DNA of 64,000 bases, taken from NCBI GenBank assembly GCA_013360465.1, contig JABWBO010000007.1, positions 186,001-250,000 on the forward strand, written 5' to 3'. Made by a program: the position numbers and the translations under genes. Position 1 is the first letter of the stretch. Every line of letters begins with the position of its first letter. The stretch is from Anaerolineae bacterium (GTDB lineage Bacteria; Chloroflexota; Anaerolineae; Aggregatilineales; Phototrophicaceae). The notes beneath the pieces were generated by a model. It was not told the origin of the DNA. It did not search any database and saw nothing but the letters and a program-made list of their open reading frames with translations. Shown here one piece after another: positions 1 to 7,760 of the stretch.

Positions 1-139
1 TCTTCTTATGCCCGCTGGCGCTCTGGTTGACCGCCGGGGCGACCACGCGAACCTCACCCAGCGGGCGCATCGCTGCCGCCAGCGCCAGGATGCCCGCAGC
101 GTGGACGCCGTCGTCGTTGGTCACGATGATTCGAGGCAA
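1..139 (-). CDS. surE: 5'-nucleotidase SurE, N-terminal fragment
   Basis: Only the first 46 codons are in the window; the gene runs off the left edge. The translation begins [17 protein letters not shown] and continues to [13 protein letters not shown], matching the SurE N-terminus: the NDDG metal-binding loop and the VVAP..NQS.SGH substrate loop. The family consists of divalent-metal-dependent nucleoside monophosphate phosphatases. I place the start at a TTG (137-139 on the plus strand), because an AAAGGA ribosome-binding site lies just upstream and no in-frame ATG fits. The gene is divergent from the ParB-like gene at 339. Confidence 0.85.
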   Translation of the reverse strand, partial: MPRIIVTNDDGVHAAGILALAAAMRPLGEVRVVAPAVNQSASGHKK

Positions 140-180
140 GATGCTCGCCGTCCTTTTCGTGGCGTATGCCAGACGAAACC

Positions 181-209
181 ATGATGAATATCTGATGAGT
201 CATCGTCAA
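181..209 (-). promoter_or_regulatory. Candidate sigma-70 promoter of surE
   Basis: Read on the minus strand, TTGACG (204-209) is followed by a 17-bp spacer and CATCAT (181-186). The -35 is 5/6 and the -10 is 4/6 to consensus, and the site is correctly oriented about 40 bp ahead of the surE start. Confidence 0.4.
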
Positions 210-338
210 ATGTTTCACATGACATAACAAAGTCTGTGAAAAGCTGCATGAAACCTCATGTAGAATGATTGTGCAGTCCTCGTATTGTACGGAGTCGCAG
301 ATGACTGTACAGTACGAGTAATGGTCTGGAGGAAGAAG

Positions 339-1346
339 ATGCCGGACGACATACAGGATATGAATTATCTCGCTGGGATAAGTGCCTTCCAGAATGCCCG
401 CATGCGCGGTTTCTGGACGGACGTACTAAGCCTGGTGCGGGGAAAACCGGCGGAACTGCTGAGTTTCGAAGATGTTCGCGCGCGGCTGCGGCTGCGCGAA
501 GAGAGCTACCTTGGGCTGCACGATGTACCGCTTGCCCAAATCGTCGGCAGCGTCGGTCGCTACCGTGATTTCACAAGGGGTTTCCTGCCCAAATCGGCGA
601 AGATGCAGGACCGCTGGAGCCGCGTCTACGCTCAGGCGACCGGGCTGACCGGCTTACCGCCGATTGAGCTGTACAAAGTCGGCGAAATGTATTTCGTGCG
701 CGACGGGAACCACCGTGTCTCGGTGGCGCGTCAGCTGGGATCGGAGACTATTCAGGCACATGTGACCCTGCTGCCGACGACGATCACGCTTGATCCAAAG
801 ATGTCGCCGGAAGAACTGGATGAGCTGGCGGCATACGCCGAATTTCTGGATAACACGCGGCTGCCCTATATGCGCCCGCGTCATCAGTCGCTGCAGCTTT
901 CCGAGCCATCGCGCTATACCGACCTGCTGGGGCACATCCACGTTCATAAAGCCGTGCTGGAACAGCAGCAGGGGCGCGAGATCTCGCTGGAGGATGCGGC
1001 AGCGGACTGGTACGACATCGTGTATAGACCGGCGCTGACGCTGATCCGCAAGTATGATGTGATGAAGTACTGGCAGGGTCGCACAGAGGGCGATCTCTAT
1101 CTGTGGATGATCGATCATCTGCGCGAGGTGCAGGCAGCGCTCGATGCCCCGGATGATGACGGCGCGGCGCGGCGTTTCAGCGATGCGCTGGTCGATTTTC
1201 TAGCGAACAAGCGGATCCCTGTACCGAAAGATCTGCTGACCGAGAAGGATGACACGGTCAAACTGGCGCGGGAAGATGTTGAAGCCAGCATCGCAGAGAT
1301 CCGCGCTCGCCAGATGGCGCAGCAGGCGGCTATGGTCGAAGAGTAG
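339..1346 (+). CDS. ParB/Srx-fold domain protein of unknown function
   Basis: A 335-aa protein. Its only recognisable motif is DGNHRVSVARQLG, the loop typical of ParB/sulfiredoxin-like folds, which in ParB binds nucleotide; it sits about one third into the protein. The remainder is helical and charged with no transmembrane segment. In-frame ATGs exist at 285 and 321, but GGAGGA at 328-333 lies five bases before the ATG at 339, so I use 339. A hairpin follows the stop. I recognise the fold motif only; a DNA-partitioning role is not supported because no parA neighbour or helix-turn-helix is visible. Confidence 0.65.
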   Translation: MPDDIQDMNYLAGISAFQNARMRGFWTDVLSLVRGKPAELLSFEDVRARLRLREESYLGLHDVPLAQIVGSVGRYRDFTRGFLPKSAKMQDRWSRVYAQATGLTGLPPIELYKVGEMYFVRDGNHRVSVARQLGSETIQAHVTLLPTTITLDPKMSPEELDELAAYAEFLDNTRLPYMRPRHQSLQLSEPSRYTDLLGHIHVHKAVLEQQQGREISLEDAAADWYDIVYRPALTLIRKYDVMKYWQGRTEGDLYLWMIDHLREVQAALDAPDDDGAARRFSDALVDFLANKRIPVPKDLLTEKDDTVKLAREDVEASIAEIRARQMAQQAAMVEE

Positions 1347-1358
1347 CGCGAATCCCCG

Positions 1359-1382
1359 GGAGGCGGGCAGTGATCCGCCTCC
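1359..1382 (+). terminator. Hairpin after the ParB-like gene
   Basis: GGAGGCGG (1359-1366) pairs perfectly with CCGCCTCC (1375-1382) across an 8-nt loop, 12 bases past the stop codon. There is no immediate U-run, so this may be a terminator or an mRNA 3' stabiliser. Confidence 0.5.
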
Positions 1383-1433
1383 TGAGTTCCCCCCTCCCGC
1401 AATTTTCATAGTCAATTCTCATCTTATCTGAGC

Positions 1434-1439
1434 TACAAT
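1434..1439 (+). promoter_or_regulatory. Candidate -10 box for the cofE-like operon
   Basis: TACAAT at 1434-1439 lies 38 bp ahead of the ATG at 1478. The -35 region is weak. Proposed as the promoter of the three-gene run 1478-4432. Confidence 0.35.
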
Positions 1440-1477
1440 CGCTATCCATTCTTTTCCAAGCAGTCGAGTGACTAAAC

Positions 1478-2317
1478 GTGAAACGACAGGCTTTAAGCGC
1501 TATTCCTCTCGAAGCGCCAGTACAGCAAGACGCTTTCGATCTGATTCAGACCCTGCTCGATGCGCTGCGCGACGCTGACGAAACGCTCCAGCATGGCGAT
1601 ATCCTCGCCATATCCTCCAAATACGCCGCCATTGCCGAAGGGCGGATCGTGCGGCTCGCCGATATCGCGATCAGCCCACAGGCAGCCGCTATCGCCGAAC
1701 GCTACCAGATGATCCCCGCTATCGTCGAGCTGGTGCTGTCGCAGGCAGATCACGTCTTCGGGGGCATTCCCGGCTTTCTGCTGACCTACAAAGACGGCAT
1801 CCTTTCGCCTAATGCCGGCATCGACCGGTCCAACATCCCACCGGGCAATGCCGTACTCTTCCCTGCCAATCCTTACGCCACCGCTGCCGCGATCCGTGCA
1901 GCGCTGCACGACCGCCTGACGGTGAGCGTCGGAGTCATCCTGACTGACAGCTGGCTCATGCCGGGGCGTATCGGCTCGACCGGTGTAGCGCTGGCGACGG
2001 CGGGTTTCGCGCCGGTCAGCGATGAGCGCGGCATGACCGATCTGTTCGGCAACAAAATGCAGGTCACACGACGCAGCATCACCGATCAGATCTGCGCGGC
2101 GGCGCAGCTGGTCATGGGCGAACGCGACGAGGCGACGCCGTTCGTCATCGTACGGGGGACTGGAGTCGCTATGACCGACGCCGCGTTCAGCGCCGCCGAT
2201 GTCGCCATCGCCTGGCAGCAGTGCATCTACGTGCAATCGCTCACAGCCGGATTGCTGAACCCCTCGTCTGAGACAGCCGAACCTGCTGCACCTGGTATAG
2301 GAAGGATCGTATCATGA
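1478..2317 (+). CDS. Coenzyme F420-0:L-glutamate ligase family protein (CofE-like)
   Basis: 279 aa, F420_ligase superfamily. The family adds glutamate by a gamma-peptide bond, GTP-dependently in CofE. Visible: N-terminal HGDILAISSKYAA, SPNAGIDRSN at residues 110-119 (family nucleotide/metal loop), then DSWLMPGRIGSTGVALATAG from 157. Classical CofE has a GRPWR stretch after the aspartate, and here it reads LMPGR, so the acceptor may be F420, folate or something else. An LLM-class oxidoreductase at 4478-5428 supports an F420 context. It overlaps the M24 gene by ATGA, indicating translational coupling. Confidence 0.75.
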   Translation: MKRQALSAIPLEAPVQQDAFDLIQTLLDALRDADETLQHGDILAISSKYAAIAEGRIVRLADIAISPQAAAIAERYQMIPAIVELVLSQADHVFGGIPGFLLTYKDGILSPNAGIDRSNIPPGNAVLFPANPYATAAAIRAALHDRLTVSVGVILTDSWLMPGRIGSTGVALATAGFAPVSDERGMTDLFGNKMQVTRRSITDQICAAAQLVMGERDEATPFVIVRGTGVAMTDAAFSAADVAIAWQQCIYVQSLTAGLLNPSSETAEPAAPGIGRIVS

Positions 2318-3516
2318 GCCTGCCCATTTCCGAACTCGCCGAAGACCAGCGGCTTCGTGCCGGAAGACTGCTGGAGCATCTCGACCAGCGCCGGCTGAGT
2401 GGGGTGGTGCTGTTTGACCGCAGCTACATCCTCTACTATACCGGTTTCGCCTTCATCCCCACCGAGCGTCCCATCGCCTTCGTGATGAACAGCCAGGGAC
2501 ACCGCGCCCTGTTCGTGCCGCAGCTGGAACGCGAACACGCCAGGGCGAATGCCCAGGTCGATCAGGTGAGTACCTACCCGGAATATCCTCATGATCCGCA
2601 TCCCATGCAGCATCTGAGTCACCTACTGCGTGAGATGGGTATGCTGGAATCAGGAGCGATGATCGGTGCGGACAACGATGGTTATCCCTGGATCTTCGGC
2701 TATCGCGGCGTGCCGCTGTCAGAAATGACCGGTCAGGACATCCGCAACGTGCGCGCTTTCATCGAAGATCAGATGATGATCAAGTCACCGGTGGAGATCG
2801 CCTTCATCCGCGAAGCCTGCCGCTGGGGCGATGTCGCCCACCGTCTGCTGCAAGACTACACCGCTGTCGGCGTCACCGAGACTGAAGTCAGCGAGCGCGC
2901 CAGCCGAGATGCCACCCGCTCTCTGCTGGAGTCCCTGGGAAGCGAGTATCGGTCCGCCAGCGAGTATTATTACGGCGCGACGGCGGGATATCGCGGACAG
3001 ATCGGCAGAAATGCGGCGATCCCCCACGCGCTGGCGAACAACATCACTTTCGAGCCAGGCGACACCTTAGTCACCGGGGCGGCATCTTCGGTCTGGGGGT
3101 ATAACTCCGAGCTGGAACGCACCATGTTCGTAGGCGAGCCGAACGACGCCCAGCGCCATTTCTTTGACCACATGCTGGCGCTGCAAACCCTCGCCATCGA
3201 AGCCCTCGCCCCTGGACGCGCCTGTGGCGAGATCGATCTGATCGTGCGCGCCTACTACGAGCAGCATGACCTGATGGACTACTGGAAACACCATGTCGGA
3301 CACGCCATCGGGCTGCGTTATCACGAGGCGCCGTTCCTCGATCTGGGCGATGCGACGGTGATTCAGCCGGGGATGGTCTTCACCGTCGAGCCAGGGCTTT
3401 ACGTGCCGAGCCTGGGCGGCTTCCGCCACTCGGATACCATCCTTGTGACCGAAAGCGGAGCGGAGTTCCTCACCGACTACCCACGTGATCGCGAAAGCCT
3501 GATCATCCCTCTCTAA
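2314..3516 (+). CDS. M24-family (pita-bread fold) Xaa-Pro peptidase/creatinase-like protein
   Basis: 400 aa with an N-terminal creatinase-type domain and a C-terminal pita-bread domain. The histidine region HHVGHAIGLRYHEAP and VEPGLY are intact. Active dinuclear M24 peptidases carry two Asp in a D.G....GY.SD.TRT block and a late Glu. Here the block reads TGAASSVWGYNSELERT and the late motif FRHSDTILVTESG, so several metal ligands look replaced, as in metal-independent creatinase-type relatives. The start overlaps the cofE-like stop (ATGA). Substrate unknown. Confidence 0.8.
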   Translation: MSLPISELAEDQRLRAGRLLEHLDQRRLSGVVLFDRSYILYYTGFAFIPTERPIAFVMNSQGHRALFVPQLEREHARANAQVDQVSTYPEYPHDPHPMQHLSHLLREMGMLESGAMIGADNDGYPWIFGYRGVPLSEMTGQDIRNVRAFIEDQMMIKSPVEIAFIREACRWGDVAHRLLQDYTAVGVTETEVSERASRDATRSLLESLGSEYRSASEYYYGATAGYRGQIGRNAAIPHALANNITFEPGDTLVTGAASSVWGYNSELERTMFVGEPNDAQRHFFDHMLALQTLAIEALAPGRACGEIDLIVRAYYEQHDLMDYWKHHVGHAIGLRYHEAPFLDLGDATVIQPGMVFTVEPGLYVPSLGGFRHSDTILVTESGAEFLTDYPRDRESLIIPL

Positions 3517-3529
3517 GGAAAAATACGTT

Positions 3530-4432
3530 ATGCATCGTCTGCCGTTCGCAAAAGCGGGGCGCTGGTATCGCGGCAATCTTCACACCCACTCGACCCGTTC
3601 TGATGGACGCCTGTCGCCTGAAGCCGTCTGCCGCTTCTACCGCGAACACGGTTATCACTTTCTCGCCATCACCGACCATTTCATGGATCGCTTTGGCTAC
3701 CCGATCACCGATACCTCCTCTTTTCGAACGCCGGAGTTCACAACGCTTTTCGGCGCAGAACTCCACGCCGGTCAAACGCTCACCGATGAACTGTGGCATA
3801 TCCTGGCAGTCGGCTTGCCGCTCGATTTCACGAAGCCTTCCGCCGACGAGACCGGACCACAGATCACCCAGCGGGCGCTGGATGCCGGCGCCTACGTCAG
3901 CGTCGCTCACCCCGCCTGGTATAACCTGGCGGAAGAAGATGTCATCTCGCTCAAAGCAGCGCACAGCATCGAGGTCATCAACGGCATATCAGCCGATCAC
4001 AACGACCGCATCAACAGCTGGTATATGGTCGATGCCATGCTGGCGCGCGGCTACCGCTTCGACGCGCTGGCGACCGACGACGCTCACTTCAAGACGGGAT
4101 TCAACGACTCGCTGCGCGGATGGACCTGGGTGAAGACCGAAGCGCTGACGCCGGAAGGCATTCTTGAAGCGCTCAAGCAGGGATGGGTGTACAACAGCAC
4201 CGGTCCGCAGATCTTCGACGTGCAGGTCAGAAGCGGCGATTCGGTTAAGATTCGTTGTTCGCCGGCGAGCAGCATCTTCGTCACCGGCAAAGGCGCCCGC
4301 GCCGTTCAGCAGCATGGCAACGGCATTACGGAAATCGACATGAACATCCGCCGTCTGGATTCCCCCTACTGCCGGGTGACCGTGCGCGATGCATCGGGCG
4401 GGCGCGCGTGGACGAATCCGATCTGGCTGTGA
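3530..4432 (+). CDS. PHP-domain metal-dependent phosphoesterase
   Basis: 300 aa. The N-terminus has the first PHP motif NLHTHSTRSDG and then AITDHF, followed by VAHPAW and LATDDAH, which together supply the His/Asp/Glu ligands of a trinuclear metal site. PHP proteins hydrolyse phosphoester bonds; stand-alone members act on small molecules such as histidinol phosphate or nucleotides. The C-terminal third (from about residue 225) is beta-rich and outside the core. It starts 13 bases after the M24 gene, so it is probably the third gene of that operon. Confidence 0.8.
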   Translation: MHRLPFAKAGRWYRGNLHTHSTRSDGRLSPEAVCRFYREHGYHFLAITDHFMDRFGYPITDTSSFRTPEFTTLFGAELHAGQTLTDELWHILAVGLPLDFTKPSADETGPQITQRALDAGAYVSVAHPAWYNLAEEDVISLKAAHSIEVINGISADHNDRINSWYMVDAMLARGYRFDALATDDAHFKTGFNDSLRGWTWVKTEALTPEGILEALKQGWVYNSTGPQIFDVQVRSGDSVKIRCSPASSIFVTGKGARAVQQHGNGITEIDMNIRRLDSPYCRVTVRDASGGRAWTNPIWL

Positions 4433-4461
4433 TGGGACTGACCGGGATGGCGATGAAGCAG

Positions 4462-4489
4462 CCTCGCGAAAAGCAGCCTACTCGCGAGG
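4462..4489. terminator. Hairpin between convergent genes
   Basis: CCTCGCG (4462-4468) pairs with CGCGAGG (4483-4489). The hairpin spans the LLM gene's stop and lies 30 bases beyond the PHP gene, so it could end transcription in either direction. No U-run. Confidence 0.4.
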
Positions 4490-5428
4490 TTCTTCCTCGA
4501 TGTGGAAGTGCGGCAGCACTTTCTGCGCCATCAATTCCAGCCCAGGGATGTCATCCAGGTCCAGCCATTGCAGCATGAACCGTTCAACCCCGGCATCGAC
4601 GTAAGCGCCGATCTGGTCGACGATCATCGACGGCGTACCGGCGATGATGCGTCCGCTGCTCAGCAGTTCGTCGCCACGCTGATCGCTTTCCAGCTGAATC
4701 CGCCGCCAATCCGCGTCGTCCCGCGCCAGGACTGCCCTGGTCATCAGCGAACGCCGCACCTCACCGGGCGCGCGTCCGAAGTCGCGAAGGAGCTGGTTGA
4801 GCGTCTGGTTGCGCTCACGATAAGTCACCGGGGAGATGTAGACGCCGTTCCACTCATCGGCGAATTCCGCCGCCAGCGGCAGGGTGAGTCGAACGCCATT
4901 GCCGCCGATGAGGATAGGAGGTCCGCCGGCGCGCTGCGGGCGCGGCAGAAGCAGCGCATCATCCAGCGAGAAGTGCGTCCCCTGATAAGAGACCGGCTTT
5001 TCGCTCAGAAGCAGCTGCACCGTGACTTCCAGGGCGTCGCGCAGCATGACGAAACGGGTGGCGACATCGTAGAACGGTACGCCAAACGCCCGATGTTCGC
5101 GTTCCTGCCAGCCGGCGCCCAGCCCCAGGACCAGGCGACCATCACTCAGATCGTCGACCGCCGCAGCCATGCGGGCGACTATCGCAGGCTGCCGAAAGGT
5201 CACCGGCGAGACCAGCGGACCGAACTCAATACGATTGGTATAGGTCGCGGCATAAGTCAGCGAAACCCAGGCTTCCAGCGAAGCTTGATCCGGCGGCTGA
5301 GGGTCGGTATAATGATCAGAGCGAAACACGCACTGGTAGCCCAACTGCTCGGCGCTGGTCAGGATGCGCCGCCAGGTCTCCCAGTTCAAGCCGGACTGTC
5401 CTTCGATCATCAAGCCAATAGATACCAT
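4478..5428 (-). CDS. LLM-class (F420-dependent type) oxidoreductase
   Basis: 316 aa, bacterial luciferase-like TIM barrel. Visible landmarks are the early FRSDHY, the LSDGRLVLGLGAGWQEREHRAFG segment and GGPPILIGGNG, all typical of LLM flavin/F420 oxidoreductases. F420 rather than FMN is suggested by similarity to actinobacterial and Chloroflexi proteins and by the nearby CofE-like ligase; this is inference. Transcribed alone, convergent with the PHP gene. A TATAAT box lies about 65 bp upstream. Confidence 0.85.
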   Translation of the reverse strand: MVSIGLMIEGQSGLNWETWRRILTSAEQLGYQCVFRSDHYTDPQPPDQASLEAWVSLTYAATYTNRIEFGPLVSPVTFRQPAIVARMAAAVDDLSDGRLVLGLGAGWQEREHRAFGVPFYDVATRFVMLRDALEVTVQLLLSEKPVSYQGTHFSLDDALLLPRPQRAGGPPILIGGNGVRLTLPLAAEFADEWNGVYISPVTYRERNQTLNQLLRDFGRAPGEVRRSLMTRAVLARDDADWRRIQLESDQRGDELLSSGRIIAGTPSMIVDQIGAYVDAGVERFMLQWLDLDDIPGLELMAQKVLPHFHIEEEPRE

Positions 5429-5492
5429 TACCGCAGCCTCCCCCTGGCTTTTTCACCGCATCGGTTGCAGCACAACCAATCCTAATGTTTTC

Positions 5493-5498
5493 ATTATA
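5493..5498 (-). promoter_or_regulatory. Candidate -10 box of the LLM oxidoreductase gene
   Basis: Perfect TATAAT on the minus strand (plus-strand attata 5493-5498), 65 bp before the start at 5428. No good -35 is visible at 16-18 bp. Confidence 0.4.
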
Positions 5499-5512
5499 CT
5501 ACGGCTGAAGGA

Positions 5513-6271
5513 TCAGGGTTTGCGCGCGATGATCAGCGTGGTGAAGTTGAACGCCCAGGGAAGCGCCATTTTCAGCGCTTTCCCCGCTAGTTCAGCCAAA
5601 GCACTGGTGCGATAATAGCCGGGCGCGCGGAAGGCTCCGCCCAAGCCCCACAGCGTGAAAGCGTGGCTGGTGGGGATGACGCGGCTGACCTCGTAGCCGA
5701 CCGAGCGCACAGCATCTACCAGGGCGTCGCGCGTATAGGTACTCTCAAAAAAGGTCTCGTCGGTAAGCGTTGAACTGCCCTGCCGTTCTCGCCGCCAGCG
5801 CACGAATTCGTGAACAACGTTCGGGTAAGGGATGGTCAGCACCAGGACTCCGCCGCGCCGCAGCACGCGGAAGGATTCAGCGAGCGGCTTGGTCATGCCG
5901 GACTCGAAATGCTCGAAGACGCCGAACGACAGATAGGCTCCAATGCTGTTTTCAGCAAAGGGCAGCGCATGAACATCCCCGGCTGCCAGGCGCAGTGACG
6001 GATCATAGGCGCGCGAGATGTGGAGGGCATTTTCCGCATAGTCCAGCCCGATCACCTGATAGCCCTGTGCCTTAAGGGGGATGAGCGCCGCGCTCAAGCC
6101 GCTGCCTGCTTCCAGGATGATGCCGTCTTTGGGCAGGTACGGCAGGTAGTACGCAACCGTCTCCCGCGCCCGCGCGTAATCCTGGGTCGCCAGTTCAACC
6201 TCTACCGAAGCGTTGTCCCAGATATCCTGCCACGCTTGACGGGTGCTGTCGTAACGCTCGCCTTTTTGCAT
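5513..6271 (-). CDS. Class I SAM-dependent methyltransferase
   Basis: 252 aa from the ATG at 6271. Motif I is ILEAGSGLSAALIPL, followed by VIGLDYAENAL, GDVHALPFAENSIGAYLSFG and RVLRRGGVLVLTIPYPN, the standard order of a UbiE/BioC-like Rossmann methyltransferase. A GTG at 6283 overlaps the upstream stop, but GAGGA five bases ahead of 6271 favours the ATG. It is the distal gene of the sugar operon 8914 to 5513, so it probably modifies a surface glycan or lipid carrier; substrate not determinable. Confidence 0.8.
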   Translation of the reverse strand: MQKGERYDSTRQAWQDIWDNASVEVELATQDYARARETVAYYLPYLPKDGIILEAGSGLSAALIPLKAQGYQVIGLDYAENALHISRAYDPSLRLAAGDVHALPFAENSIGAYLSFGVFEHFESGMTKPLAESFRVLRRGGVLVLTIPYPNVVHEFVRWRRERQGSSTLTDETFFESTYTRDALVDAVRSVGYEVSRVIPTSHAFTLWGLGGAFRAPGYYRTSALAELAGKALKMALPWAFNFTTLIIARKP

Positions 6272-6279
6272 TGATGTCC

Positions 6280-6882
6280 TCACTCCAGGGGGTGCAGCTG
6301 CCGATCAAGTCGGCGAATGACGCGCGCCGGAACGCCCGCTACAACCGTGTAGGGCGGCACATCTTCGCGCACCAGTGCGCCCGCCCCTACAACCGCGCAG
6401 CGCCCAACCCGCACGCCCATGAGCAGTGTTGCCCCTGCGCCGATGTAGGCACCGGTCTCCACGGTGACGCCCTGGCTGCGAGTCGGAAAGGCGCTTTCCC
6501 GAAGCGGCGAATAGCCGACATCTTCATGCGTCAGGATCGTGCTGCGCAGCGAGAGCGTACAGCGATCTTCCAGGAGGATCGGCGCGCTGAGATCGAGCGT
6601 GACGCCGGGACCGATATGGCACCAGGCGCCGATCTTCAGCTTGCCGCGCAGATCATACGTCCCGTGAAGGTGCAGCCGACCGTGAAAGTCGATACCTTCA
6701 CCGACCGGGATGTGCATCGCCTTCAGGATGCCCAGCGCCAACCAGGGCGGGCAGTGAAACACGGCATGTTCGAACGCGCTCGTCCCCCAGATCGCCACGC
6801 GCAGGCGCAGCCACAGCACATAGAGGGGTATCCACAGCTGGCGCAGCATCACCCGCACGCCGCCGGCGATCAACCGGTTCAT
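6280..6882 (-). CDS. WcaF-like left-handed beta-helix acetyltransferase
   Basis: 200 aa. Hexapeptide repeats dominate the second half (GVTVETGAYIGAGATLLMG, VGRCAVVGAGALVREDVPPY), ending in VVAGVPARVIRRL, the signature of LbetaH O-acetyltransferases such as colanic-acid WcaF/WcaB. These transfer acetyl from acetyl-CoA to a sugar hydroxyl. The start is the ATG at 6882 that overlaps the GT2 stop (ATGA) rather than further upstream, because the upstream extension is Gly/Ala/Arg-rich and lies within the GT2 gene. Confidence 0.8.
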   Translation of the reverse strand: MNRLIAGGVRVMLRQLWIPLYVLWLRLRVAIWGTSAFEHAVFHCPPWLALGILKAMHIPVGEGIDFHGRLHLHGTYDLRGKLKIGAWCHIGPGVTLDLSAPILLEDRCTLSLRSTILTHEDVGYSPLRESAFPTRSQGVTVETGAYIGAGATLLMGVRVGRCAVVGAGALVREDVPPYTVVAGVPARVIRRLDRQLHPLE

Positions 6883-7760
6883 CCGATTGACTTCCGTTCG
6901 CCGCGCATCCACTGTGCGGCGTCCATCAGGACTCGCGTCGGCGCGATCAATCCCCGCAGCGCCAGCGCCGCCAGCGCCCCATGCCACTTGCGGGTGAAGA
7001 GGATCAGGTCATCAAAATACACCTGCGACGCAAGGCGCTGCACCAGCCGGGTACTGGCATGTTCCTCGTGCAAGATCACCGCTTCGGCGACGAAGTGAAC
7101 CGCATAACCGGCGTCAAGGATGCGCCTGCAAATGTCATCCTCAGTGAAATAGAGCCGCAGCGTCTCGTCGAACAGCTTCAGCCGGACGAGCAAAGAGGTG
7201 GGCGACATCATGCAGGAATCTGGGATCACCTCGACCGCCCGTGTGCTGGCGCGATCCCAGCCTTCATACCACATCTGCGTCCGGCGGCGCGCCCGCCAGA
7301 ACGGCAGCGCCGCGCCGAGGAAGGTGTAGCCGAGCAGCAGATCGACGAACTGCGGGACCTGCGAACAGGTGCGCTGCAAGCTGTGATCCAGACCGCGCAT
7401 CTGACAGGTGACCGCGCCCACTTCGGGGTGCTTTCGCAGATACGCCAGCAGGGTCTGAAGCGTCCCCGGCTGGATCACTGTGTCGGGGTTCAGAATCAAC
7501 GTGTACTCGCCCTGCGCCTGGGCAAAGCCCAGATTATTGCCGCCGGTGAACCAGGTGTTCCTGCCCGGCTCGACCAGGATCACTTCGGGGAATGCATCGC
7601 GGATCATCGCCGCACTGTCGTCGCGCGAGGCGTTGTCCACAACGATAGTCTGAATGCGCAGGTCATCGCCCTCGCGCCGAATCGATTCCAGAGTGCGGCG
7701 CAGCGGCTCGCGCGTGTTGTAGCTGACGATGATGATGGACAGATCGGTCATCGGGTCCAT
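6879..7760 (-). CDS. Glycosyltransferase family 2
   Basis: 293 aa. Begins with LSIIIVSYNTREPLRRTL, then VVDNASRDDS, ENTWFTGGNNLGFAQA-type donor-binding residues and LILNPDTV (DXD-equivalent), features of GT-A rhamnosyl/galactofuranosyl-type GT2 enzymes. Cytoplasmic, adding a sugar to a lipid-linked or surface glycan. The ATG at 7760 shares one base with the DegT stop (TAATG), so translation is probably coupled. Confidence 0.85.
   Translation of the reverse strand: MDPMTDLSIIIVSYNTREPLRRTLESIRREGDDLRIQTIVVDNASRDDSAAMIRDAFPEVILVEPGRNTWFTGGNNLGFAQAQGEYTLILNPDTVIQPGTLQTLLAYLRKHPEVGAVTCQMRGLDHSLQRTCSQVPQFVDLLLGYTFLGAALPFWRARRRTQMWYEGWDRASTRAVEVIPDSCMMSPTSLLVRLKLFDETLRLYFTEDDICRRILDAGYAVHFVAEAVILHEEHASTRLVQRLASQVYFDDLILFTRKWHGALAALALRGLIAPTRVLMDAAQWMRGERKSIG

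Noticed and set aside
339-1346. Chromosome-partitioning ParB
   Set aside because: Only a DGNHR loop is shared; no parA, parS-like repeats or helix-turn-helix domain are present.
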